A stretch of 64,000 nucleotides of DNA, taken from the NCBI RefSeq assembly GCF_051622035.1, contig NC_135355.1:26081986-26145985 (forward strand), read 5' to 3'. Source of the DNA: Arctopsyche grandis (taxonomy: Eukaryota; Arthropoda; Insecta; Trichoptera; Hydropsychidae). The stretch's first letter is position 1. The number at the start of each line of letters is the position of its first letter. A program made the position numbers and the translations under genes. The notes below the pieces were generated by a model that saw nothing but the letters and a program-made list of their open reading frames with translations, did not search any database and was not told the origin of the DNA. This document shows, one piece after another, positions 22,178-33,779 of this stretch.

Positions 22178-23250
22178 GACCATTGTCATAGGGCAAAGGC
22201 TCAGGGGGGCACCGAGGCCGAATCCCTACATGGTAATGGCTCTGGGGGCGCCGAGGGCGAAGCCCTACAGGGTAAAGGCTCAGGGGGTGCCGAAGGCCAA
22301 GCCCTATAGGGAAAAGGCTCAGGGAGGTGCCGAGAGCGAAGCCCTACAAGGCAAAGGCTCAGTGGGCGCCGAGGTTGAAGCCCTACAGGGCAAAGGCTCT
22401 GGGAGGCGCCGAGGGCGAAGCACTACAGGGCAAAGGCTCAGGGGGTGCCGAGGGCGAAGCCCTACAGAGCAAAGGCTCTGGGGGCGCCGAGGGCGAAGCC
22501 CTATAGGGAAAGGCTCAGGGAGGTGCCAAGAGCGAAGCCCTACAGGACAAAGGCTCAGTGGGCGCCGAGGTTGAAGCCCTACAGGGCAAAGGCTCTGGGA
22601 GGCGCCGAGGGCGAAGCACAACAGGGCAAAGGCTCAGGGGGTGCCGAGGGTGAAGCCCTATAGGGCAAAGGCTCTGGGGGCGCCGAGGGCGAAGCCCTAT
22701 AGGGCAAAGGCTCTGGGAGGTGCCAAGAGCGAAGCCCTACAGGACAAAGGCTCAGTGGGCGCCGAGGTTGAAGCCCTACAGGGCAAAGGCTCTGGGAGGC
22801 GCCGAGGGCGAAGCACTACAGGGCAAAGGCTCAGTGGGCGCCGAGGTTGAAGCCCTACAGGGCAAAGGCTCTGGGGGCGCCGAGGATGAAGCCCTACAGG
22901 GCAAAGGCTCTGGCACTTAAAGTTGGTGCGCCTATAATTTTATTAAGAAATTTAGATGCAACGCGGCTTTGTAACGGCACTAGACTTTGTATAAAAAAAA
23001 TTAATGTCGAACGTGATAGAAGCGACCATTGTCATAGGGCAAAGGCTCAGCGGGCGCCGAGGGCGAAGCCCTACAGGGCAAAGGCTCAAGGGGTGCCGAG
23101 GGCGAAGCCCTATAGGGCAAAGGCTCAGGGAGGTGCCGAGGGCGAAGCCCTACACGGCAAAGGCTCAGGGGGCGCCGAGGGCGAAGCCCTACAGGGCAAA
23201 GGCTCTGGGAGGCGCCGAGGGCGAAGACCTACAGGGAAAAGGCTCTGGCG
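22178..23250 (+). repeat. GC-rich minisatellite, about 37-40-bp units
   Basis: Roughly 25 units of the form gggcaaaggctc + gcgccgagggcgaagcc + ctaca, in two blocks (22178-22915 and 23037-23247) separated by a Helitron helicase fragment. Units vary in a few positions and larger multi-unit blocks are themselves repeated. The long open frames across it (AEGEALQGKGSG-type) are a consequence of unit length and are not genes. A related short array sits inside the Helitron at 8596-9083. Confidence 0.9.
22908..23033 (+). pseudogene. Helitron Pif1-type helicase fragment 1
   Basis: Reads LKVGAPIILLRNLDATRLCN then GTRLCIKK, then, after a 1-nt frame change, SNVIEATIV. This is a conserved C-terminal motif of Helitron Rep/helicase proteins. 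It is bounded on both sides by minisatellite units; nothing else of the helicase remains. Confidence 0.75.
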
Positions 23251-23434
23251 CTTAAAGTTGGTCCGGCTATAGTTATATTAAGAAATTTAGATGCACCGCG
23301 GCTCTGTAACGACACTAGACTCTGCATAAAAAAATTAATGTCAAACGTGATAGAAGCGACCGTTGTCACAGGTTGTGCTAAAGGCGAGGATGCTTTTATC
23401 CCGCGAATCCCTTTAATACCTACTGATATGCCTT
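23246..23434 (+). pseudogene. Helitron Pif1-type helicase fragment 2
   Basis: A second copy of the same segment (LRNLDAPRLCN, SNVIEATVVTGCAKGEDAFI, PRIPLIPTDMPF) continuing further than fragment 1. It is cut off by an AT microsatellite at about 23434. Together with fragment 1 it shows that helicase piece plus minisatellite was duplicated as a unit. Confidence 0.8.
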
Positions 23435-23443
23435 TTATATATG

Positions 23444-23526
<83 letters not shown>

Positions 23527-23530
23527 ATGT
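23434..23530. repeat. (TA)n microsatellite with tatgtata interruptions
   Basis: About 95 bp of alternating TA directly abutting the truncated helicase fragment. Confidence 0.95.
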
Positions 23531-24551
23531 GTACTTACTGTGACATTTAGTTTTATATTTTATATATTTATATTATAATAATAGACTTTATTTTTTACAG
23601 CCGTCTAATTATTTTTTTATTATGCATAATCATTTTTCAGTAATATTTTAAACTAGACTACCTATTTTATAATATACATATGTATATAAAAAACAATGAA
23701 AATTTTACATGAAATTGTGAATATGGGAAGAGTATAAGTTCATTTTTATTATTTCAATTAAATACATGCATTTCATATACATATTTTTTGTTTATAGCAC
23801 TTCAATGCCACTGATAAGGAATTATGAAATATTGATTCTCTCTACATTTACGATTGTTATGTGCTTTACATGTGCTAATCCACTTATGTACATACATACA
23901 TATAATATTGCTTCTAACATACTAACCTGACTTCCAAACTCAAGATTACAAAATATATAGGGCGTATTTTTCCTACTATATTATATAATATGTGCACATA
24001 CATATTTTAATTAATCTTTTTTCATTTTTTTCTTTTTAGTATTTAGACTTTCTCCTATCACTATCCCATAAAACCTGTTGTATAAAAACTATTGTCTTCT
24101 GCTATGAACACCCATCTCAACCTTATATTATAAAATTCCTTCTTTTTTCATTTAAAAATAAGGGAAGACTATTAGTTTGTTTGATTTATTTTTTTCTTTG
24201 ATATCACATCTATGTATATATTTTTTTGTTCTTTATAGCAATCGTATATCTACAACACTGAAACTACTTCCACATTTAACTAGAAAATATGTGATAAAAA
24301 GAAAATACAACTTGAACTTGAAATTTACACAAAGGATCAAAAGTTTTGGGAAGTTTTAGTTTTTAATTTAATTTAAAAAATATAAAATATGTTTCAATAT
24401 ATATATATATATATAATATGATCAACGAGCTATTACATCCCGATTAATCTATGCAGCCCCCCCTCTATGAATTCTCACTGGTGACATCACTGGCTATGCA
24501 TAAGGGATTGACGTGATACTGGTGCAGAGACATAATTTCAATTATTTCTAT
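23531..24551. other. AT-rich spacer
   Basis: No gene or family match recognised; short tatata tract near 24400. Confidence 0.4.
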
Positions 24552-24731
24552 GATAAACGGATTATTTCACACATTGCGATCGCGCACACAACAATTGTTG
24601 CCACGAAAATCGCGTATACGGAATATCTGGCACTCGAATTTAGTATGATGGTTTGCATGCGTAGCCCTCGATGGGTGGCGCACGTTACTAATATATGTAG
24701 CTCTTGATTTGTGTGAAATAATCACCAAACC
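24552..24731. mobile_element. hAT-type MITE, family A variant
   Basis: Ends gataaacggattatttcacac and gtgtgaaataatcaccaaacc are inverted copies and resemble family A ends. The interior atatctggcactcgaattt motif recurs at 33340, 48365 and 50260. Confidence 0.7.
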
Positions 24732-25562
24732 ATTTTTAGGGGGAGAGCAGAAGTTATCTTTTTGGAAGAAGCTTCTGATAGACATAATTGAACTTTTAGT
24801 AACGAGTAATCGATATGGTTAAGATTCATAATATATCAAATGACATGCACATTCCTGGCCTGGCCAAATTTAGGAGGGAAATTCCCCCTTGTGAACCCCC
24901 AAATGACGTCATTTATTAGGCAATTTCTCGGAAATTTCCTCTTGGACAGAATAGAAGAATCTGAAACCCACAAATAAATTTTAAGGCGCGATGTATTGGG
25001 TGCGTGTAATCATATTCTTTTCTTGAGCACTGCAAAAAGGACACGAGATTAACATGCTGTTCCACAAACCGTATCGTATCTAGTTCTGACCATTTTTTTC
25101 TATATACATACTTTCAACGCTGAGCTCTTTGCCATCATTTTGGAACGCCACTCTATCGACAACTATCAACAACTATCAAACAATATTTTCACCATTAAAT
25201 GCACAATATTTGTCCCAAAAATGTATAGCTCAATGATTGCTATTGATAGCTCATTCAGTTGCCGTTTTATTATTGTCAAAATTTTGGGCTTACACGGGCT
25301 GTGTCCTCAGGCATTGTGGACGTTACCGAAGCTCTTGTGGCTGCTGTGTGTCATATTAGTAAATGACAAATATAAGAGAAATATGTGGATAAGGCCTTAG
25401 CTATATAAAGACGTCATTTGATGACTCCTCTTAATCACGATTAGTAGGTTTTTTTAATTTCACGACAATGTCCAAGTCTGATTTTGAAGATTTAATTTGG
25501 TGCAATCGGAATATTTTTTATTGGACCAACTATCGTTCATTGTGAAATTAAAATAATGTTAT
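24732..25562. other. Spacer without recognised gene
   Basis: Mixed-composition sequence; no coding exon or terminal repeat supported. Confidence 0.35.
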
Positions 25563-26310
25563 TGTAGGCGGGGTAGGTAAGTGTTGACCGTATCCCGGCC
25601 TAACGAAACACTGTTGTGCTAGTTTTATAAAGTTTTATTGTTTGCCTATGGTTGTACAAAGGTATGGTATTTGTGGGCAAAAGTATGTCGTTCAGCGGTC
25701 TCTGGATATGGTAGAGTGTCGCTGGCTCGGCATTCAGCTATGTTCAGCAAGTCTCTGGATACGGCAGTGTGTTGCTGGCTCGGTGTTCGGCTATGTTCGG
25801 AAGGTCTCTGGATACGGCAGTGTGTTGCTGGCTCGTCCGGCTGGTTGATCTTCCAAGTCCGCGTAGTGTAGTGGTGGCTGGTCAGGAGCTGTATGTCGAC
25901 GCTTGCTGCTGTGGGTCGACTGGGGTTGTTTGGGTTGTACCTCCTTTTATAGTGTTTCTGGAATCGCCTGACCGATGGTGGTGGTTTGTTGATGCGTAAG
26001 AAAGGAATGCACTTTTGTCGAGGCGTAGAATTTTCTGGAACGCTTGATGGAAGTGGTTATTGATGCGTACGAGCATTTAGTTGTTGATGCGTACAAGAGG
26101 AATTTGCTTTCGTCGAGGCGTAGTATTTTCTGGAATGCTTGATGAAAGTGGTCGTACGAGCTTTTAGTTGTTGATGCGTACAAGAGGAATTTGCTTTCGT
26201 CGAGGCGTAGTATTTTCTGGAATGCTTGATGCTGTTCCGCTCGATGTATTTTGTTGTTGCGGAATATTCTCGAAGGTTTCGATGACGATGACGACGACGA
26301 GATTCCTACA
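25563..26310 (-). mobile_element. Solo LTR with internal tandem repeats
   Basis: 748 bp beginning tgtagg and ending cctaca, with a 4-bp duplication ttat on each side (25559-25562, 26311-26314). Minus orientation is suggested by AATAAA in the complement near 25635. It holds two internal arrays: about 55-bp units around 25690-25840 (ggtctctggatacggcagtg) and about 65-110-bp units around 25990-26230 (ttttctggaatgcttgatg). No internal retroelement sequence adjoins it. Confidence 0.7.
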
Positions 26311-26606
26311 TTATTATGAAAAAAAACCACGTTGTATTTGCCGTCTCGTAAAGTTTCAATCCTTAAATATAATCTGTATTATCTCATTATTCAGTTATAT
26401 TATCAAGTATCTTGTTTATACTAACAAATCATTTTAACAGTTAATACATTAACTGACAAAACTAACCGACAAAAATAGTTAATTTTAAGTTTTGTCTAAT
26501 GTCGAAAGATGGCAGCTCATGGTGTACGTACATAGTAATATCAAAAAATACTATCTATAAAAGAAAATGATTCTTTATTATTTTTTACCTCATATTTTCA
26601 TATATG

Positions 26607-27954
26607 CAGGGCTGATGAAAGGGGGGGGGAGTGGGGGTAAAGTTCCAGGGTCCGGACTACTCGAGGGACCCCATGTCAGAAATCATACTTTCATATTCAA
26701 TTATTTAAAAAAAAATTACAACCAACATATAGGTATTTTTCTAGTAGTTCTGATAGATTTTTTGCATAATAATATATGGAGGATGAACGAATGAGACGAC
26801 TGGCATGTTAATGCACGTGTTTATTATATGACAGCTGAAGACAGAGTGAGTAGTAGCTCTCCGAACCCAGCCGAGTTGGTTCCCACTCGCAGGAAGGCAA
26901 CCAAACTCGACCATGTCGTATAAGCGAGCCGCCACATCACTCCCCCCCCAGCATTAGCGATACCAAAATTACAAAGAAACAAATTTTACAAAAGAAAAAA
27001 ATTATTGTTACACAAAGAGAAAAAATTATTACGTGGGGAGAAAAAAAAATTGTTGACGTGGGTCATCCGCTGTGTACATAGGTGTACCGCCCTGAATGGT
27101 CGGTAGATTCGAGGGCGGTGACGTCGCGAGCAGGACGGTGGCTGGTCCGATGGTCGCGCCGATGCGATGCGATGCTGCGGCGGCGCCGCTCTTCCGAGGC
27201 TGATGTCGGTTGGTGGGGCGGCGGGGGCGGCAGGGGCATCGATGTGGTTGATGATACTCCGAGCTGGACTGTGAGTCGTTGTGGCTCGTGGAGGTGTTGT
27301 AGCGCTACCGCCCGTCTCGGCGTGACGACGCTCGTGGGGACGGACGGGGCCTTGATGATGATGATGATGATGATGGTGCTGAGGTGGTGTGTGATGAATC
27401 TTGTGGTGCTGGATGACCGTTCTATGTGTAGTGGATCGCGCATGACTCCACATCCAGCTGTCACGATCGTCGTCTCATTCGCTCCCCCATTTTTGTAAGC
27501 ACCTGTCATCGACGTTGTGGCTGGACGTCGGTAGGTAGGTAGGTAGCCGTGTCTGCTCGTTTATTGTCACCCGCGGGCCGCGACGCGCTCTGTTGATGGC
27601 GATGGGGGCGCGGCGGGTAGCTTCTCCCGTCTGACTCGGCGAGGCAGGGATGAGCGGCATGTTGAAATTGATCGAGGCTGCGTGGCTCGATGTCGGGGGT
27701 CACCAGTATGGAGGATGAACGAATGAGACGACTGGCATGTTAATGCACGTGTTTATTATATGACAGCTGAAGACAGAGTGAGTAGTAGCTCTCCGAACCC
27801 AGCCGAGTTGGTTCCCACTCGCAGGAAGGCAACCAAACTCGACCATGTCGTATAAGCGAGCCGCCACAAATATATCTATGAGATATTTTTTTTTTAGTTT
27901 TTAAGGGCCCGCAAAAATTTTTACCAAGGCCCGGGATTCCTCTCGGCAACCCTG
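26607..27954. mobile_element. hAT MITE (cagggc ends) split by a miniature LTR element
   Basis: Left part 26607-26776 and right part 27869-27954 together match the intact copy at 43210-43504. Ends are cagggc and accctg; flanks catatatg and catatacc agree at six of eight bases. Confidence 0.75.
26777..27868 (-). mobile_element. Miniature LTR retrotransposon (TRIM-like)
   Basis: Two apparently identical 160-bp direct repeats (26777-26936, 27709-27868) read TGTGG...CCTCCA on the minus strand. A primer-site-like tggtgacccccga follows the 5' LTR and a polypurine tract (gggggggag) precedes the 3' LTR, both on the minus strand. A duplication aatata lies on each side (26771-26776, 27869-27874). The 770-bp interior has no recognisable gag or pol; the open frames in it are low-complexity. 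Confidence 0.85.
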
Positions 27955-28173
27955 CATATACCTATAGATTTCCTATTTATTATTTCCTATTTCCTATTTC
28001 CCGGCCCTGCATATAGATTTCATTTCGACGAAATTTCTTCAAATATTCTAGATATTTAATTCACGTGCTTCATTATTTTTGAAGTAGAACTATTTGTTTT
28101 AATGTATGTAATTATCCTCATTGTTCTAAAGAGTCATATGTACGTAGAGTGTAAAAGAATTATACATATGTAC

Positions 28174-28379
28174 TAAGTATTGTAAATAGGTTTTTGAGCT
28201 CTTTTTCTTATTGTGCTGTAGATTGACATTAGAATAATATAATACTATGATTACTAACCAAATTAAATTAAATTGTAAAATAGAAAATGATCAGTAGATC
28301 AGTAGCTATTAAAATAGATATAAGATGTATTGTGAACATAATTTCGTAATAATAAAAAGCATTTAAAAATCAAAATCAA
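28174..28379 (+). mobile_element. 5'-truncated copy of the 14355 LINE
   Basis: About 200 bp of 3' UTR and tail, closely matching 18470-18674 (gtaaataggtttttgagctc, aataataaaaagcattt). It is flanked by a 12-bp duplication atacatatgtac (28162-28173, 28380-28391). Confidence 0.85.
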
Positions 28380-28533
28380 ATACATATGTACGTAGCTCTT
28401 TTTTACCTCAACTCAGACATAAATAAGGTTTGAAACAATTATAGGCAATAAAATTAAGTTTTAAATTATTTTACGTGAAAAAATGAAAAAAGTTTTAAAC
28501 ATCGTTCTATGTAGATATTTTTACGTATACTAA

Positions 28534-28905
28534 AAAGAGCCGCCGAGTAGTTGCAATCGGATTAGCCCGAGTAGCATCCCAGGGACTGTGTGACCGTTAA
28601 TAATTGGTTTCGGGGATTATCGGCAAACTAGGTGCTGTCGCATTCCCATGGAGTTCTCAGAAGTGACCCATACCATGGGTCTCAGTGTCGTGGGATACAT
28701 ATCCGAGTACGTGACATAACAATAGATAAACAAATCGGAAGTCGAAGATGTCCTGAGAGACCTATCCCTTATAAGGCGATACTTAGGCGATATCAAGAGA
28801 TTCTGGACTGAGCACTGCCAGTGTGTGTATCTCCTTAATCATCAATAAATGCTGTGAAACGACTTTGGCCTTTTACTTCGATCCTCCACCCACCCCTACG
28901 TAACA
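28534..28905 (+). mobile_element. Probable solo LTR, family L2
   Basis: Ends cctacgtaaca and contains ttataaggcg and atcaataaatgctgtgaaac, i.e. TATA-like and poly(A)-signal segments in LTR order. A reverse-complement relative lies at 49504-49900. The left boundary is approximate; no target duplication could be fixed. Confidence 0.55.
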
Positions 28906-29950
28906 ATATCAAAAAATTACAATATTTTGACAATGTTTTTGTTTGACATTACTAGTCTTTTAAAATAGTCAACTGTATAAGTAGAACGAAATCATAATAC
29001 ACTCACATAACTTCAATTTAATTTAATTTAAGTGATTTTTAATAACTCTACTCTCGATAAAATATTGTTTTTTCTTAAAAATTATATAAAATTTATTGCA
29101 ACAAAATTCTGGTCCACACTTAAAAATTTTACTGAAAACAAAAAAAATATGAAATATGCATAAAAATTAAAATTTAAATCAAATTATAATGGTATATCAC
29201 ACATACTGATAACACAACTGAAATATTATATAATTCTATGCATATGATAGTCAATCATAATTATTTAGTGATTATGAGATTATTAGTATTGCGTAATAAT
29301 ATTATCTTTTTATTCTTTAATGAATATTTTTTAAGTGATGGCAAATATTACGAAATCAAGAGCTTAGAATGGTGAAAGTTGATAATCGAATATTCGAAAC
29401 GTGGAAGTGAGAGTCGAATTGTAATTTACCAGTACTTCTCAAACATTTGTCGGAAATAAAAGCAGCTTCCATGCAAGCGTAATTAAAAATACAATTTAAA
29501 ACATTATTTTATAAATGAATAAAGTATGGACCTCTTAACTTATTCATTAGTAGATGGCCTCTTTTTGTCAATCACTTAAAGGCATAAGATGAAGCATTTA
29601 TGTCTTAAAAAACTAGTTTCACAATGGCTAAATTACCAGATCCACTGCCAATACCCCCACTCTTATGTGCTCATGCGTGTTGGTGAGGGTAAATGGAAAC
29701 CAGTTCCCCACAATTACCGGTTCAGATTGGTCGCGTACGTATCTTTACAGATTCAAGTAGATTTCCGTTCTAAATGAAAGTATTTTATTTTATTTTTAAA
29801 TACTATACATTGTACACTGTACAATGTTGGTATCAAAAGCAAGTAAATTCCCCCTCGTACCCATTTAAAATGAATTTTACAACATGTGAAATCTAGCATT
29901 TGCGAGAACGTTTGTATTTAATTTTTTTATAAATTATGTGCGTGAAATTA
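28906..29950. other. AT-rich spacer
   Basis: No supported gene. An open stretch at 29589-29777 has no family match. Confidence 0.4.
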
Positions 29951-30368
<418 letters not shown>

Positions 30369-30992
30369 GTACTAAATAATAATAAAAGAGGTTTGAAGAC
30401 AAACATCAACTTCGTTTAAATATACTTGAAAATTAGTAACTATTTTTATTTTATTTTTATATATGTACATATGTTTTCATTATAGAAAAATTTAATATTT
30501 TTATAATTTTATATTCTCATAATCTCTAAATTCTTGTCGAACTGCATGTCTTGATTTGTTTGTAAAATAAATTTATCCATTGAAAAGCCTTCAGTTTTAA
30601 AAAAAATGCCATTACAAGAAGTTTAGTCAATACTCATAAATTAAAGATAAACACAGAAAAAAAATGTTGGTGCCTCCTAAAATATTATTAAAAATCAATA
30701 GCATTTGATTTTAAATTTTCTAGATTTCATTTCTAAAAAAATTCTTACAATATTATTGATAGTAAATTCACGTGCTTTTTAAACTATTTGTGTTAATGTC
30801 TTCATTACATTTGTAAACTAATGGTTTGGTGCATGCAATAAATAACATATCCAATCTCGATGACCAATGATTTGCTGATAATATTTTTAATGTAGTTTTA
30901 AAACCTTCAATTACATCGAATAGCCTTTGAACTATAAGTGACGGTGACAAGCATCGCTAAACATCACTTTCTTATTTTTTTACTATCATTAC
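30369..30992. other. AT-rich spacer
   Basis: Nothing recognised. Confidence 0.4.
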
Positions 30993-31125
30993 TAGAGTAC
31001 GGACCCAAAGCGCGCCGCTCATTGTTCAATTGTTGTAAATGCTTTGTAAAAAAGGTTCGGCAAACCTTTAACAATGCATTTACAACATTTGAACAATGAA
31101 CGGCGGTCTCTGGGTCCGGGCTTTA
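30993..31125. mobile_element. 133-bp hAT-type palindromic MITE
   Basis: Inverted ends tagagtacggaccc / gggtccgggcttta and an 8-bp duplication atcattac (30985-30992, 31126-31133). Almost the whole element is a palindrome around ggttcggcaaacc. A shorter relative lies at 58377-58478. Confidence 0.85.
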
Positions 31126-31324
31126 ATCATTACATACTACTATAGAAAAAATATCTCATACCAAAAGCCCCTCAAAACTTTTGGAATATTACAATTTAAA
31201 ATATAATATGTACACATCAAATAATATTCCATTTTTTAAATTAATAAGTATGCTATATACAAATTTGAGGTCTAATGTGAAATTCAATATAAAAATAAAA
31301 ACATGATTAATTGTCCATTACAGA

Positions 31325-32703
31325 ATGTTTGAAGAAGAACGTAGAGTTCCAACTAAAGAAGAGGTGGAGAATATCAAAGAATGGTTAAAACAGCAGCCTC
31401 ATTTGCCGGATACTATCAGTATTTATACTATCTTATACATACCTACATATATAAAAATAAATATTTGTGCGTTTGTTTGCTTGTCTAGTAAGACCGTGTT
31501 TGGTGTTTTAACATTTTATTTTTCCTCATTCGTGTTGTTTTTTATGACACATGATCTGTGAAAATTTTAATTAAAATATGTAAGATTCAAAACTTTACAA
31601 TAAATTTAAATAATAAAGAAGTATGTATGTAAAATGGTTTTTTAGTTTTAAAATATTTTAAAATTTTAGGTGATAATCTTGCAAGACGATTCATTCATGC
31701 ATGTCTATATGATCTTCCAAAAACAAAAACTACTTTAGATCTATATTACACAATTCGAAATAACGCTCCGTAAATATTTGCTGATAGAGATCCTTTGCTA
31801 CCGGAAATAAGAAATGCTTTTGAAATTGCGTAATTATGTTTTTATTAACATTTCTTATTTATATCTGAAATCTGTTTACTGTTTTGTATATACGTATGTA
31901 TATTTATATCTGACTAACTTTCAGGTATATGTGTCCACTACCACAATCAACCGCTGAAAACTATAAAGTATTCGTTTATAAAATGAAGGAAAGTAATGTC
32001 GATCTATTCGATTTTAATAACTCAACTAAGGCATTTTTGATGTTAGCAGATGCAAGATTGTGTATAGAAAATGAATTATCTTCAGGAGAAGTCCCTATCT
32101 TTGATATGGACGGTGTATCATTGAGATATGTCACTAAATTAGTATATTCTACACTGAAGAAATATATGCAATACACTCAGGTATTTTTTTTATAATTGTT
32201 AGTAGTGGATATAAAACTAAAGTAAAGTTGGATGTGGAATAACAAAGATTATTTAAGGAAGCTCATCCAGTCAGAATGAAACAAATACATGTAATAAATA
32301 CTTTACCATTCGTCGACATGCTATTCAATATAGTAAAGCCGTTGATCAAATCTGAACTTATAAAACTTATTCATTTTCATACACCCAATTCTGATACTTT
32401 GTATAAGTTTGTCCCACAAGAAATACTTCCTGAGGAGTATGGTGGAAAAGCAGGAAAGATGGATGATATTAAACAATACTGGATTAATGAAGTCGAAAAA
32501 TTGAGGTATTCATTAAAAATAAACAATCATTATGATTCTATTGATTATTTTAACATCTCAATAATTTGTATTTATGTTTTAGGGATTTTTACTTAGATGA
32601 ATCTTTATGGAAAGTAGATGAAAGCAAACGATTAAGAAAAGATCTAAAATCACCTGCAGAAAATGAAATAAGTGGCGTCTTCAAGTCATTAGCAATTGAT
32701 TGA
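31325..32703 (+). pseudogene. CRAL-TRIO / alpha-tocopherol-transfer-like protein gene with in-frame stop
   Basis: Lipid-binding SEC14-type carrier family, large in insects. Exons: 31325-31418, 31670-31829, 31925-32180, 32258-32505, 32583-32703; sum 879 nt (292 codons plus stop), normal family length. CRAL-TRIO N region: VPTKEEVENIKEWLKQQPHLP. The lipid-binding domain shows PIFDMDGVSLRYVTK, HPVRMKQIHVINTLPFV and LPEEYGGKAG. All five splice junctions are consistent. However codon 66 is TAA (31771-31773) where the frame continues at once with IFADRDPLLPEI, the expected sequence. So the gene is a fresh pseudogene, a null allele or an assembly base error; everything else looks functional. The first exon may begin further upstream. 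Confidence 0.85.
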
Positions 32704-33445
32704 TTCTTTATATTTTAAATAGAAATTATTATAACTCATGCAATATTATTGGTAAATGTAATGTAATTATAAGAAGGTGGTTTTGGATATATAATATAAT
32801 TTAAAATAATTTGAAAATATTCTGATAAATTCCTTAAAATATTACTTCATCTTTTTGATATCATTGTATTATACATAAATACATAGGTGAATCCAAGGGG
32901 CTGCCATGCCCCCCCCCCCCTTAGATGAGTTTAATTTCACATTTACATACATATATTTTCATTTTTCATATTTAAATATATTTTTCACAACGCATTTTTA
33001 TTTCCTTAAATATATTTTAGTTCCTTCTATTTAATTTTTATATAATTGCACGGTTGCTTTTTGCAAATGAAAGATGAAAGTGACCGTTTGCACTATTATC
33101 TTGAAATTATATATCTTAAGAAATTATAATCGGATTATAAGTTCACACGCATGCGCAGAAGGCTTTGCGCCTGTCGCAGATATAGTACCAGCAAATAGCC
33201 AATAATTCCCAGATATAGTACCTGCAAATAGCCAATCATTTGCAGATATAGTACCTGCAAATAGCCACAACCATATGTAAGAATTGATAAACGGAAAACG
33301 CGCGCATGACAATCGTTGCCACAAAAATCTCGAATACGGAATATCTGGCACTCAAGTTCTCGTTAATACAATATTCCGCGAAAAAATAGTTATTTTTAAG
33401 AAATTAATTAACATTTTAATTTAGATAATCCAATACAACCATAAT

Positions 33446-33684
33446 GGTAAACGGACTACTAGGCATATGTGAACCAGTCACAGGACAACCGGTCGCTCTA
33501 GATCGGTCACACGTGATCACCCGTCACACTAAAACTGGTCACACCCTAAAATCGGTCAACCAGTTTTCTCGTGACCGATTTTAGGGTGTGACCAGTTTTC
33601 GCGTGACCAGTTTTAGTGTGACGGGTGATCACATGTGACCGATCTAGAGCGACCGGTTCACATTTGACTAGTAATCACCGAACC
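33446..33684. mobile_element. hAT-type palindromic MITE, family A, upstream of DOLK
   Basis: 239 bp, ggtaaacggac...gtaatcaccgaacc, strongly palindromic. It ends 95 bp before the DOLK start codon. Flanks accataat / aatataat are a weak 8-bp match. Confidence 0.85.
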
Positions 33685-33779
33685 AATATAATGACACATA
33701 AGTTTATGGCGTGGTATACTATTATCTTACGGCCAATAAAAAAGCATGCATCTGTCAAAGTTCAAATTGACGTGTCGAG

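Noticed and set aside
22178-23250. CRISPR-like repeat-spacer array
   Set aside because: Units are contiguous with no unique spacers and the genome is eukaryotic.
22230-23272. Open frames with AEGEALQGKGSG repeats in several frames
   Set aside because: Produced by the minisatellite; open in multiple frames on both strands, with no start context or flanking exon.
26986-27509. Proline/histidine-rich minus frames inside the TRIM
   Set aside because: Low-complexity composition with an atgatgatg run; no gag or protease motif.
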